Positions 27,552 to 36,388 of a stretch of DNA of 64,000 nt are shown here, piece after piece. Position 1 is the first letter of the stretch; each line of letters starts with the position of its first letter. Under the pieces are notes generated by a model. It worked only from the letters and a program-made list of their open reading frames with translations, was not told where the DNA came from and made no database searches. This stretch comes from an uncultured Rhizobiaceae group bacterium (GTDB lineage: Bacteria; Pseudomonadota; Alphaproteobacteria; Rhizobiales; Rhizobiaceae): positions 1 to 64,000 of the forward strand of contig CALIOE010000029.1 of NCBI GenBank assembly GCA_938044775.1. The letters are read 5' to 3'. The translations under genes and the position numbers were made by a program.

Positions 27552-28514
27552 ATGTCCGAAGAAATTTTTGTCGCAGGTCCCTTTTTCCCTCGTACGGTGG
27601 AGGCTCTGAAATCCCGCTTTCCCGTCCGGTTGCTCGACAGCCGTGACGCAATCAACTCCCTGTCCGAGGAAGATTTGTCGAAGGCGATGGGCTTTGCGAC
27701 GTTTGGCTGGGCCCCGGCAGAAGTCATCGACAAGATGCCAAACCTGAAGATCGTTTCCAGTTTCGGCGTCGGGTATGACGGCGTAGCCGCCGCTCATGCG
27801 GCGAAAAAGGGCATCATGGTGTCCCACACTCCAGACGTGCTGAACGATGAGGTTGCCAATACGGTGATGGCATTGATCCTGTCGACCAGCCGCCGGGTTG
27901 TCGCCTACGATAAATATGTTCGCGCCGGACGCTGGCCGAAGGAAGGCGATGCGCCGCTCACACGCGGCATTGGCGGCAAGACGGTCGGGATCGTCGGGCT
28001 CGGTCGTATCGGCGAAGCCGTGGCCGAGAAACTTTCGGTTTTTCACTGCGATGTGGCTTACCATTCCCGCAACGAGAAGCCCGGCGTGCCGTACCGGTAT
28101 TTTGCCAGTCTTGTCGATCTGGCCACCAATGCGGACATCCTCGTTGTCATCACACCAGGCGGCCCCGCCACCAACAAGCTGGTCAACAAGGACGTAATAG
28201 AGGCGCTGGGTCCCGAAGGGATGTTGGTGAACGTCTCGCGTGGCACGGTGGTCGACGAGGAAGCTATGGTTGCTGCCTTGCAGGACGGCCGGCTCGGTTC
28301 CGCCGGACTTGATGTCTTTGAAAATGAGCCACAGGTGCCGGAAGTGCTTTTTGCCATGGATAATGTGGTTTTGACCCCGCATATCGGGTCGGCAACAGAG
28401 GAAACCCGCAACGCCATGAACGATCGTGTGGTCGAAAATCTGATCAGCTACTTTGATACCGGAAGCCCGGTCAATCCAGTTCCGGAATGCGCCGGACTGA
28501 TCACCGGCAATTGA
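27552..28514 (+). CDS. D-isomer-specific 2-hydroxyacid dehydrogenase
   Basis: A 320-residue NAD(P)-dependent 2-hydroxyacid dehydrogenase. The nucleotide-binding loop is VGIVGLGRIGEAVAEKL (around residue 144). Catalytic Arg is in NVSRGTVVDEEA, Glu in FENEPQVPE and His in LTPHIGSATEETR. AGGAAA precedes the ATG. Family members reduce glyoxylate, hydroxypyruvate or 2-keto-sugar acids such as 2-ketogluconate, and the gluconokinase just upstream makes 2-ketogluconate or hydroxypyruvate reduction a natural guess. Confidence 0.9.
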   Translation: MSEEIFVAGPFFPRTVEALKSRFPVRLLDSRDAINSLSEEDLSKAMGFATFGWAPAEVIDKMPNLKIVSSFGVGYDGVAAAHAAKKGIMVSHTPDVLNDEVANTVMALILSTSRRVVAYDKYVRAGRWPKEGDAPLTRGIGGKTVGIVGLGRIGEAVAEKLSVFHCDVAYHSRNEKPGVPYRYFASLVDLATNADILVVITPGGPATNKLVNKDVIEALGPEGMLVNVSRGTVVDEEAMVAALQDGRLGSAGLDVFENEPQVPEVLFAMDNVVLTPHIGSATEETRNAMNDRVVENLISYFDTGSPVNPVPECAGLITGN

Positions 28515-28561
28515 TCTGCGCGGGTCGCTTCTGGACCATTAAAAGACTTTGACTGGCGCTG

Positions 28562-28575
28562 TTGTGGATCCACAA
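28562..28575. promoter_or_regulatory. 14-bp perfect palindrome TTGTGGATCCACAA upstream of folD
   Basis: A fully self-complementary 14-mer, 53 bases before the folD start. TTGT-N6-ACAA is the general form of operators used by FCD-type GntR regulators (family knowledge), and such a regulator is encoded 1.7 kb upstream. It could equally belong to another dimeric regulator. The same sequence was not seen in the dctP-gntR gap. Confidence 0.5.
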
Positions 28576-28627
28576 TCGCCTTTAAGGAGCAGTCAACTGC
28601 ATCTCAGTCCGGCAAGGAGCCATAATC

Positions 28628-29530
28628 ATGGGCGCATCAATAATCGACGGCAAGGCATTTGCCGCGACGGTTCGGGAAAAAGTCGCCACTCATGTGGCGC
28701 GACTGAAAGCTGATCACGGCATCACGCCGGGTCTTGCCGTTGTGCTGGTTGGCGAGGATCCGGCAAGTGAGGTTTATGTTCGCAACAAGGGCAAGCAGAC
28801 CATAGAGGTCGGCATGAATTCCTACGAGCACAAACTTGATGCGACGACCGGGCAGGAGGATCTGCTGGCGCTTATTGACAAGCTGAACAATGACCCTGCC
28901 GTGCACGGTATCCTGTGTCAGCTGCCGCTGCCGGATCATCTCGATGAAGACCTCGTCATCAATGCCATTGCCCCGGAAAAGGATGTGGACGGGTTCCACA
29001 TTTCAAATGTCGGTCTGCTGGGCACCGGCCAGAAAAGCATGGTGCCGTGCACCCCGTTAGGCTGCTTGATGATGTTGAGAGATCACCTCGGCTCGCTCTC
29101 CGGTATGAATGCCGTGGTGATTGGCCGCTCCAACATTGTTGGTAAGCCGATGGCCAATCTGTTGTTGAAGGACAGTTGCACGGTAACGATTGCTCACAGT
29201 CGTACGAAGGACATTGAAGCCCTGTGCCGTGGGGCTGACATTGTCGTGGCAGCTGTTGGCCGCCCTGAAATGGTCAATGGTGACTGGATTCGAGAAGGCG
29301 CCACTGTGATCGACGTGGGCATCAACCGTATTCCGGCGCCGGAAAAGGGAGAGGGCAAGATGAAGCTGGTGGGCGATGTGGACTTTGCCAGCGCAGCGGC
29401 GAAAGCCGGAGCCATAACGCCGGTACCCGGTGGCGTCGGCCCGATGACCATTGCCTGCTTGCTGGCCAATACAGTAACCGCATGCAGCCGCGCAAACGGA
29501 CTGGAAGAACCTGAAGGACTGACGGCCTGA
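28628..29530 (+). CDS. folD: Bifunctional methylenetetrahydrofolate dehydrogenase/cyclohydrolase FolD
   Basis: A 300-residue FolD of normal length, interconverting 5,10-methylene-, 5,10-methenyl- and 10-formyl-tetrahydrofolate in the cytoplasm. The catalytic Lys lies in the YVRNKGKQT segment, with [44 protein letters not shown] and [15 protein letters not shown] all present. AAGGAG precedes ATG 28628. Its position in a sugar-acid/amine region is unusual for a housekeeping gene. A neighbouring demethylating amine oxidase would release one-carbon units that FolD could handle (inference). Confidence 0.96.
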   Translation: MGASIIDGKAFAATVREKVATHVARLKADHGITPGLAVVLVGEDPASEVYVRNKGKQTIEVGMNSYEHKLDATTGQEDLLALIDKLNNDPAVHGILCQLPLPDHLDEDLVINAIAPEKDVDGFHISNVGLLGTGQKSMVPCTPLGCLMMLRDHLGSLSGMNAVVIGRSNIVGKPMANLLLKDSCTVTIAHSRTKDIEALCRGADIVVAAVGRPEMVNGDWIREGATVIDVGINRIPAPEKGEGKMKLVGDVDFASAAAKAGAITPVPGGVGPMTIACLLANTVTACSRANGLEEPEGLTA

Positions 29531-29536
29531 AGCTGA

Positions 29537-30349
29537 TCAGGCAAGAACGGTCGGCGAGGTTCCGTCCATGGCTTGACCTATGGCGGTAGCGGTGGCTTGC
29601 AGAGCAGCCAAGTGCTGCCGGGCTGTCTTTTCGTGGCTTTGGAATTCCCGGGGCCAAAGCAGGTTCAGGGCTGCTTCAGGCTTGCCGTCAATGACGATTG
29701 CAACCGCTATGGCTGCTAATTTGTCGTCGAATATGGTGCCGCCGACATAGTCGGTGAAACGGGCAGCATAACCGCGCTTTCTGGCCTCCCCAAGAATGTA
29801 CCAGTAACCTTCCAGATCCATCTTGAACCGTGCAAGCCCCCAAGTCATGTCATTGTGGGTGGCTTTTGCGAGGGCGCCGATCCGGGCGTCACTCCAGAGC
29901 ATCAGGCATGCCATGCCGGTAGCCGAACCGAAGATGTTGATCGGGCTGTTGATCTTGCCCCTGTAAAGGTGGAAGGGACTCAGAGGCCGGGTAGAATCGG
30001 CCACAATCATCCGTTCTCCATCCAAAACATGAAGATCCGACGGCCAGCCGACCTGTTCGGTCAGCTCGATCACCATCGGCATGGCGGTGTCGACGAGCCT
30101 GGCCAGCTTTGGCGGCACCGGTTTGCCGGTACTCGATGGTAGCGTGATGTTGATGCGGTAGAGTTGATCGGCGACGGAGCGTCGGACGATGCGCCGTTCC
30201 ATAAGCGTCCCGAGCAACCGGCGTATGGTTGACTTTGGCAGTCCGCAATGACGGTGCAGATCGGCGAGCGAACAGGAGCCATGAGTGGCCAGCGCTTCCA
30301 TGATGGAAATGCCGCGGTCAAGAGATCTGTTTTGCAAGCCCTTTTGCAT
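29537..30349 (-). CDS. IclR family transcriptional regulator
   Basis: A 270-residue regulator: winged helix (SIMEALATHGSCSLADLHRHCGLPKSTIRRLL) followed by the GAF-like effector domain, with VLDGERMIVADSTRP, GSATGMACLMLW and AAIAVAIVIDGKPEAAL. Start ATG 30349 has AGAGGTGAT immediately upstream, and the 81-codon extension of the open frame is not family-like. It is divergent from the sulfatase gene and probably regulates it. Effector unknown. Confidence 0.88.
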   Translation of the reverse strand: MQKGLQNRSLDRGISIMEALATHGSCSLADLHRHCGLPKSTIRRLLGTLMERRIVRRSVADQLYRINITLPSSTGKPVPPKLARLVDTAMPMVIELTEQVGWPSDLHVLDGERMIVADSTRPLSPFHLYRGKINSPINIFGSATGMACLMLWSDARIGALAKATHNDMTWGLARFKMDLEGYWYILGEARKRGYAARFTDYVGGTIFDDKLAAIAVAIVIDGKPEAALNLLWPREFQSHEKTARQHLAALQATATAIGQAMDGTSPTVLA

Positions 30350-30651
30350 ATCACCTCTTTGAGATGCCGTTCTTCGGCACGCATTGAGGAATATGATTGC
30401 CGGTTGCGTCAAGGACAAGCATTTTGTCGCGAGTCTTTGGGGGAGACATTGCGTGTTTTCGGAGGGGTCGGCCCATGCGTCGGCGTTTCCGTACACATTC
30501 GGGGAAGGGAATGGACCGAGGAAGCGCCCGCTATTAGCGGATGCCTGCTTCTTCGGTCCACCTCCGGTCAATGGGGCCATCTCCTGACGCATTGCGACTG
30601 CCTGCTTGGTATTGGCATGCCTTCCCGGCTGGCCCTGTTTTGAGAGTGTCT
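30350..30651. promoter_or_regulatory. Divergent intergenic region between iclR-type regulator and sulfatase
   Basis: About 300 bases without a credible gene. The overlapping small open frames lack Shine-Dalgarno sites and family character. It must hold both divergent promoters. TGCCG-N5-CGGCA (30365-30379) is a small dyad just upstream of the regulator start and is a possible autoregulatory site, but it is too short to be convincing. I see no clear sigma-70 promoter elements. Confidence 0.4.
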
Positions 30652-32328
30652 ATGCCCCGGAAGCCTAAGAATATTCTTTTCATCATGTTCGATCAGCTGC
30701 GCTTCGACTACCTCAGCTGTGCCGGACACCCACACCTGCAGACGCCGAACATTGATCGAATTGCCGCAAGGGGTTTGCGGTTTTCCCGCTGTTATGTGCA
30801 GTCGCCGGTTTGCGGGGCATCGCGTATGTGTTTCTACACCGGCCGCTATTCCAGCAGCCACGGCGCCCAGTGGAACAATTTTCCATTGAAGGTCGGTGAG
30901 CAGACAATTGGTGACCACCTTCGCAGGCTTGGCATGGAAACCTGGCTGGTGGGGAAGACCCATATGGCCGTCGACAACGATGGTATGGAGCGGTTGGGTA
31001 TCAGCCAGGATAGCCAGATCGGTGCCCGGGTTGCTGAATGCGGATTTGATATTTTCTGCCGCGACGACGGATTGTGGGCTGAAGGACCCGACGGCTTCTA
31101 TGACGAACGCCGCTCTCCCTACAATGAATATCTCAGGAGTCGCGGCTATGAATCCGAAAACCCCTGGCATGACCATGCCAATTCTGGGATTGATGACAAT
31201 GGAGACATGGCCTCAGGCTGGTTCATGAAACACGCTGAAATGCCGGCCAATATCAAAGAATTTGATTCAGAGACACCCTGGCTCACGCGCCAGGTTATCG
31301 ACTTCATAGACGGTCAGGACGGCAAGGGCCCGTGGATGTGCCATGCTTCCTACATCAAACCGCACTGGCCCTACATCGTGCCCGAACCGTATCACGACAT
31401 GTACGGGCGCAACCACGTTCCGCAGGCATTGCGGCATCCGGTGGAGCGTGAGAACGCCCATCCTGTCTATGCACAATTCATGGACAATGTGATCGGAAAG
31501 GCGTTTCAGCGGGACGAGGTTCGTGACGTTGTCATCCCGGCCTATATGGGGCTGATCAAACAGTGCGACGACCAGATGGGTGTTCTTTTTGATCATCTTG
31601 AGAAAACCGGCCGGATGGAGGACACGATGATTGTCATCACCTCCGACCACGGCGACTATCTCGGTGATCACTGGCTGGGCGAAAAAGATCTGTTTCACGA
31701 ACAGTCGGCCAAGGTGCCGCTGATCATCTACGATCCGTCAAAAGAAGCAGATGGCGCGCGCGGAACGGTGTGTGATGAGCTTGTTGAAGCCATCGATCTT
31801 GCCGCGACCTTTATCGACTTTGCCGGCGGTGACGTGCCGGACCACATTGTTGAAGGACATTCTCTCATGCCGTTCCTGCGCGGAAATATACCGGCCAGGT
31901 GGCGTGAGTTTGTGGTCAGCGAATACGATTTTTCGTCGAGTCCCATGGCTGAAAATCTGGGACTTGCTCCTCGCGATGCACGGCTCTTTATGATTGCCGA
32001 CAAGGAGTGGAAATTCATGCACGCTGAGGGCGAAGGGCCGGAAGGTCGCTTCAGGCCCATGTTGTTCGATCTGATAAACGACCCGCAGGAGTTTCACGAC
32101 CTTGGAGCCAGCGAAGAGCACCGGCCGGTTATTGAGCAGATGTACGCGCGGCTTGGCCGCTGGGGGCGACGGATGTCACAACGGACAACAAAATCCGAAA
32201 GCGATATCCTTGCCGGGCGCCGGGCATCCCGCCGCAAGGGCATTTTGGTTGGCCTCTATGACGAAAAGGATGCGGCAACCGAACTGACGAAAAATTACCG
32301 GGGCACAGCACCACGGCGTCCGAACTGA
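30652..32328 (+). CDS. Sulfatase (alkaline phosphatase superfamily hydrolase)
   Basis: A 558-residue type I sulfatase-like enzyme without an obvious signal peptide. The N-terminus KNILFIMFDQLRFDYL supplies the first metal Asp. Cys54 in SPVCGASRMCFYTGR sits in the C-x-A-S-R consensus for conversion to formylglycine, followed by the G-x-Y-x-x-x-HG element. A second metal site is in VITSDHGDYLGDHWLGEKD. It hydrolyses sulfate esters or, in some relatives, phosphonate monoesters. No maturase gene is in the window. Likely controlled by the divergent IclR regulator. Confidence 0.9.
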   Translation: MPRKPKNILFIMFDQLRFDYLSCAGHPHLQTPNIDRIAARGLRFSRCYVQSPVCGASRMCFYTGRYSSSHGAQWNNFPLKVGEQTIGDHLRRLGMETWLVGKTHMAVDNDGMERLGISQDSQIGARVAECGFDIFCRDDGLWAEGPDGFYDERRSPYNEYLRSRGYESENPWHDHANSGIDDNGDMASGWFMKHAEMPANIKEFDSETPWLTRQVIDFIDGQDGKGPWMCHASYIKPHWPYIVPEPYHDMYGRNHVPQALRHPVERENAHPVYAQFMDNVIGKAFQRDEVRDVVIPAYMGLIKQCDDQMGVLFDHLEKTGRMEDTMIVITSDHGDYLGDHWLGEKDLFHEQSAKVPLIIYDPSKEADGARGTVCDELVEAIDLAATFIDFAGGDVPDHIVEGHSLMPFLRGNIPARWREFVVSEYDFSSSPMAENLGLAPRDARLFMIADKEWKFMHAEGEGPEGRFRPMLFDLINDPQEFHDLGASEEHRPVIEQMYARLGRWGRRMSQRTTKSESDILAGRRASRRKGILVGLYDEKDAATELTKNYRGTAPRRPN

Positions 32329-32558
32329 GCCGGCAGGACCTTCTGGGAATCTAACTTTATTTGTGGGCTTTGCCCTTAAGCCGGCAAGTATATTCAGTCT
32401 TTGATCAGGCGCGACGCGGCGAGTGCTCGTGCTTTCCAATGCTGATTATCCGCTGCGGTCTGTCGCGCCGCCTCACCTTACAGGGGTGATTTCAAACGGG
32501 AGGTATGGCTGTACCACGGGGCGGGGCTGAAGATTCATCTGTGACCTGTGAGGCCAAA

Positions 32559-33026
32559 ATGAATGTGAAAACCGAACGTCTGCACCAGTGGCCTTCTAAG
32601 ATACGCGAAACAAGCAACACCGTTTCCCGATCGAGAATGCGCTTTCTGAAAACGCTTGCGGCAACCGTGGGCCTGCTCGGTTTTCTGCTGGTCTATTTCA
32701 ATCATTTCACTGCACCGTCTCTGATTGCTGTGTGCATATCGGGTGCATTTGTCCTGCTGTTGGCAGTTGAGAGTGAGCGTTGTTTTCGCATTTACCGTCG
32801 CAATGCCGGATTCAAAGTTTATCTGGATAGTTTCGAAAGTAACGGGGAACTGACGACGGCCCCGGTGGATCAATTGCAGTTCAGTTCGATGACTCCCTAT
32901 GATCGCATGGCGGTCATCATCAGCGCTGCCAACTGCGAGGCCGGGCAGGAGAGGCGAGCGCTGTCGTTCCAGAACTTGCCAGCGGAAACCGTTGCCGAGC
33001 AAGAAGCCGCTGGCGCGCGGATTTAG
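32559..33026 (+). CDS. Hypothetical protein with two membrane helices
   Basis: A 155-residue protein not recognised as a family. Two hydrophobic helices lie close together (LKTLAATVGLLGFLLVYF and LIAVCISGAFVLLLAV), followed by a soluble tail with no known motif. The in-frame ATG 32505 is also open, but GGGAGG there is only one base from the start codon, whereas GAGG is 5 bases before ATG 32559. It could be a small inner-membrane protein of stress or envelope type. Function is not inferable; convergent with the ParA gene. Confidence 0.5.
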   Translation: MNVKTERLHQWPSKIRETSNTVSRSRMRFLKTLAATVGLLGFLLVYFNHFTAPSLIAVCISGAFVLLLAVESERCFRIYRRNAGFKVYLDSFESNGELTTAPVDQLQFSSMTPYDRMAVIISAANCEAGQERRALSFQNLPAETVAEQEAAGARI

Positions 33027-33054
33027 CCGGAACCCCTGTTGGGACCAGGGCTGT

Positions 33055-33693
33055 TTAGACGAGATGTCTTTTGACTTCGTTGGCGAGGCCTGTCGATTCC
33101 CTCGCGGCAACGCTTTTCGGCCGGCGCTCAACAACGCTCCATCCGTTTCCCGATGTTTCAGCATACAGCACACGGTTTCCCAGTGATGTCCTGGCGCACT
33201 TGCAGTCGAGCTTTTTTAAAGTCTGCCGGATTTCGCGGGTGATGCGTGCGCGGGCGGAAACGCGGTTCATAACCACCAGAATGGGCTTCTTTTCGCCGCG
33301 GGCCAGTTCGAGAGTGGGCTCTGTTGCCCAAAGGTCGAGTGGCGACGGGGAAACCGGAACAACCACGAGATCGGCGATCTCAATTGCGGGTCTGCCATCA
33401 ACCCCCATCTTTGGAGGTGTATCGATCAGCACATAATCATGGTCTTTTGCCAGTTCCCGGGCTTCGTAGCGGGCGCCCCATGCACTTGCGGTTCGAAAGC
33501 CAAGACCGGGCTTCGCATCTCCGAGCCTTTCGCATCGGGTCATGAACCAGCGGCCCAGGCTGCCTTGTGGGTCGGTATCCAGAATGGCAACACGTTTGCC
33601 ACCTTTGCGGAGCGCGATTGCGAGGTTGATGGTCACAGTGGTTTTGCCGGATCCGCCCTTCTGCTGGGCTATGGTGATGACCTTTCCGGCCAT
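33055..33693 (-). CDS. Orphan ParA-family ATPase
   Basis: A 212-residue deviant-Walker ATPase. KGGSGKTTVTINLAIALRK has the signature Lys preceding the P loop, LDTDPQGSLGRW is the Walker A' region and LIDTPPKMG the Walker B-like segment. It is close in length to MipZ/ParA-like minimal positioners. No parB, partition site or other plasmid genes are next to it, so it is probably a chromosomal positioning ATPase for a protein cargo and not a plasmid partition gene. It is transcribed away from the large catabolic operon. Confidence 0.85.
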   Translation of the reverse strand: MAGKVITIAQQKGGSGKTTVTINLAIALRKGGKRVAILDTDPQGSLGRWFMTRCERLGDAKPGLGFRTASAWGARYEARELAKDHDYVLIDTPPKMGVDGRPAIEIADLVVVPVSPSPLDLWATEPTLELARGEKKPILVVMNRVSARARITREIRQTLKKLDCKCARTSLGNRVLYAETSGNGWSVVERRPKSVAARESTGLANEVKRHLV

Positions 33694-33861
33694 GGCGCAG
33701 ACTCCCTGTTTGCCCCGAAGCTTATTGCCGATGAGAGAAGCTGGCTATGCTCGATCCATCATTGCTTGTGGGCGAAGGTCCGAAAAATAAGACTTTGCGT
33801 TATGCCTCCCCACTCTCCGGCATAAGCCGTTGAGCCTTTGTGATGCAGGGTTTGAACGGCT

Positions 33862-33890
33862 TTGACACGGGGATCGTGTTGAACCGTACA
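33862..33890 (+). promoter_or_regulatory. Candidate promoter and overlapping dyad upstream of the ABC binding protein
   Basis: TTGACA (33862-33867) is a perfect -35 hexamer 49 bases before the start codon; 17 bases downstream lies CGTACA, a poor -10. ACACG-N5-CGTGT (33865-33879) overlaps the -35, as an operator would. Promoter elements are weakly conserved in this group, so the call is tentative. Confidence 0.3.
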
Positions 33891-33910
33891 CGTTATCCAG
33901 GGAGGATTTT

Positions 33911-35152
33911 ATGCGTAGATATCTGCTCGCGACCGTGTCGCTGGCTGCCATGATGAGTGCTACCGCTGCTCAGGCAGATTCAATTAAAGTCGGCGTTCTC
34001 GCGACGCTGGAAGGCACCTACACTGTATTGGGTGAAGATGGGGTTCGCGGGTTGAAAACCGCGCTTGGCGAGGCTGGTAACAAAGCCGGCGGCAAGGACA
34101 TCGAAGTGATTATTCAATCAACCGATGCAAGTCCCGACAGCGCCGTACGCGGCGCCCGCAAGCTGGTTGAACAGGACAAAGTTGACTTCGTCATCGGTCC
34201 GCTTTCCGGTTCCGAGGGCATTGCTCTGCGCGACTATGCAAAGACCCAGCCTCAGACAACCATAATCAATGGCATTTCCGGCGCTCAGGAAACCACTTTC
34301 GTTGATCCCGCGCCTAATTTCTTCCGATTCAACATGGACGGGGCGCAGTGGGGTGCCGGCCTTGGAGAGTATGTGTTCAACGAAAAGGGCTGGAAGACAG
34401 TTGCAACGGTTGCCGAAGACTATTCCTTTGCCTACACAAATTTCCTCGGATTCGCCCATGGCTATTGCAAGTCCGGTGGCAAAATCGTCGAGCGCCAGTG
34501 GGTGCCGCTAGGGACCAAAGACTTCGGTTCAATCATTGCGGCTCTGCCTGATGATGTGGACGCGATTTATCTTGGTCTTGGTGGCGGTGATGCCGTCAAC
34601 TTCCTCAATCAGTACCAGCAGGCTGGTGGCGACGCTAATCTGATTGGCGGTACGATCATGGTCGATGGAACTGTTCTGTCATCCAAGGGCGAAGCCAAGA
34701 AAGCACTTGTCGGGACACCATCTTCGGGACCGCAGGCCGACACCTGGGACGATCCAAACTGGCAGAAATTTGTAAAATCCTACCAGGATGCCTTTCCGCC
34801 CGAGAAACGTTTCCCGAGTCCGTCACTGTTGGCGACCGGATATTACAACGCCACATCGGCGGCGCTGCAGTGCCTTGGCAAGGTCAACGGCGATCTTTCC
34901 GATGGTCACGAAGGTTTCCGCGGTTGCCTCGCCAGCCTTGAGCTCAATGCACCAAACGGCACAATCAAGTTGGACGGCAATCGTCAGGCAATCGGAACCA
35001 ACTTCGTAACGGAAGTTGTGGAGCAGGACGATGGCACGTTGGCCAATAAGATGGTGGCCAAGATTGAAGGCGTTACCCAGACGCTGGGTGACGACGAGGG
35101 AGAGTTCCGCAAGCTCGGACTGCCTTCCCGCGACATCCTGAAATGCGACTAG
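33911..35152 (+). CDS. Branched-chain-type ABC transporter substrate-binding protein
   Basis: A 413-residue periplasmic binding protein of the LivK/Peripl_BP_6 family. It has a signal peptide (RRYLLATVSLAAMMSATAAQA), then SIKVGVLATLEGTYTVLGEDGVRG and QDKVDFVIGPLSGSEG. GGGAGG precedes the start. It is the first gene of the 23-gene plus-strand system and supplies substrate to the LivHMGF components encoded 4 kb downstream, separated from them by two dehydrogenase genes and a regulator. These proteins bind amino acids, aromatic acids, amides or ureas; the ligand is unknown. Confidence 0.9.
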   Translation: MRRYLLATVSLAAMMSATAAQADSIKVGVLATLEGTYTVLGEDGVRGLKTALGEAGNKAGGKDIEVIIQSTDASPDSAVRGARKLVEQDKVDFVIGPLSGSEGIALRDYAKTQPQTTIINGISGAQETTFVDPAPNFFRFNMDGAQWGAGLGEYVFNEKGWKTVATVAEDYSFAYTNFLGFAHGYCKSGGKIVERQWVPLGTKDFGSIIAALPDDVDAIYLGLGGGDAVNFLNQYQQAGGDANLIGGTIMVDGTVLSSKGEAKKALVGTPSSGPQADTWDDPNWQKFVKSYQDAFPPEKRFPSPSLLATGYYNATSAALQCLGKVNGDLSDGHEGFRGCLASLELNAPNGTIKLDGNRQAIGTNFVTEVVEQDDGTLANKMVAKIEGVTQTLGDDEGEFRKLGLPSRDILKCD

Positions 35153-35170
35153 GCATTTCGTGAACCAATG

Positions 35171-35199
35171 TATCCCGGTCGGCTCGTTCGGCCGGGATA
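35171..35199 (+). terminator. Hairpin after the binding protein gene
   Basis: TATCCCGG (35171-35178) and CCGGGATA (35192-35199) form a perfect 8-bp stem with a 13-base GC-rich loop, 18 bases after the stop codon. The following sequence is not T-rich, so it more likely attenuates read-through or protects the binding-protein mRNA than acts as a strong terminator. Confidence 0.5.
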
Positions 35200-35245
35200 T
35201 TATCCAAAGCCGGCTTTGCGGCTTCGCCCAATCTGAGCCAGCGAA

Positions 35246-36379
35246 ATGACGCTCATCACCTATCTCACCAGGGTACATTTTGCAGACGGCGTGTTGGAAG
35301 AGGCGCTCTGGTCGGAGTTGGAATCAGGGCGCAAGAAGCGCCCTCTTATCTTGTCCGATGACGCCCATATGAAGGCCGATCTTGCGGAGCGGCTGCTCTC
35401 GGGGCTGCCGACGCGTACAAAACCACACATCTATTCAAGCATTCCAAACATTCCCACCGAGGTGTGTGCGAGGGACATTGCGGCGCGATATGCCGAACAC
35501 AAATGCGATGTCTTGCTGGCCTTTGGCACGTCACGAACAATAGACACCGCGAAGGTCGCGAGGGTTGCGATTGCGCATGCAGGCAGCCTGGCCGGTTTCA
35601 CCCACAGCCAGGGCGGCTCCGGGCGGATCGGTTCAGGCCTGCCTGACCTGTATGCCATTCCCGGTATTTCCGGTTTTGGCGCCGCAGTCAGCGCTTACGC
35701 TCCGCTGGTTCTGCAGTCAGGCGAGCGAGGCCTGCTGATGTGCCGCAAGCTTATTCCCAACGTAACCATTTGCGACCCGACGCTGACGATCGGTGCCGGT
35801 GCACGACAAACCGCCAGTGCGGGCGCCGACGCTATTGCCCATTGTATCGAGGCGTATCTTTCCAAGAGCTACAATCCACCGGCGGAAGGAATTGCTCTCG
35901 ATGGACTGAGGCGAGCCATTGCGAATCTGCCGCTGGTCATGGCCGATAAAGGCGACATCTACGCCCGCCGTGAAATGATGGCGGCGGGATTGAATGGCGC
36001 ACTGGCGCTTCAGAAAGGGCTGGGAGCAAGTCATGCCATTTCCAATGCGCTTGAAGCTGTCAGCAATGCCGGCCTCAATCAGGGAGACCTTAAACGGATT
36101 GCCCTGCCGGGTGTTCTGCATTTCAACCGGGAGGCTGCCCCGGAAAAGTTCGATGCTCTGCAGGGTGTTTTCCGGCTTGGCAAGTCGGACGTTCTTTCCG
36201 ACGGTGTGAACCGGTACTTCGACAGTTTGCCGCTACCCAGAACCCTTTCCGAGCTGGGACTGGATATTGAGCACCTCAAGGCCGCAGCCGCGGTCGCATC
36301 CAGCGATCTCGCTTCAGAAACCAATCCGCGTATTGTCGGTGAAACAGATTATCTCGCAATCATGCGTTCGGTCCACTAG
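35246..36379 (+). CDS. Maleylacetate reductase-like iron-alcohol dehydrogenase with altered active site
   Basis: A 377-residue member of the iron-containing alcohol dehydrogenase / maleylacetate reductase family. The cofactor motif reads FGTSRTIDTAK in place of GGGSxxDxAK. Metal ligands Asp195 (DAIAHCIEA), His199 and His263 are present, at positions matching FucO. The residue equivalent to FucO His267 is Asn267, and the one equivalent to His277 is Gln279. Maleylacetate reductases are reported metal-independent, which would tolerate this. It may reduce a keto acid or semialdehyde in the pathway. It lies 9 bp before the aldehyde dehydrogenase gene. Confidence 0.82.
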   Translation: MTLITYLTRVHFADGVLEEALWSELESGRKKRPLILSDDAHMKADLAERLLSGLPTRTKPHIYSSIPNIPTEVCARDIAARYAEHKCDVLLAFGTSRTIDTAKVARVAIAHAGSLAGFTHSQGGSGRIGSGLPDLYAIPGISGFGAAVSAYAPLVLQSGERGLLMCRKLIPNVTICDPTLTIGAGARQTASAGADAIAHCIEAYLSKSYNPPAEGIALDGLRRAIANLPLVMADKGDIYARREMMAAGLNGALALQKGLGASHAISNALEAVSNAGLNQGDLKRIALPGVLHFNREAAPEKFDALQGVFRLGKSDVLSDGVNRYFDSLPLPRTLSELGLDIEHLKAAAAVASSDLASETNPRIVGETDYLAIMRSVH

Positions 36380-36388
36380 GAGTTGTTC

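Noticed and set aside
34118-34459. Short open frames inside or opposite the binding protein gene
   Set aside because: No ribosome site or family character; shadows of the periplasmic binding protein frame.
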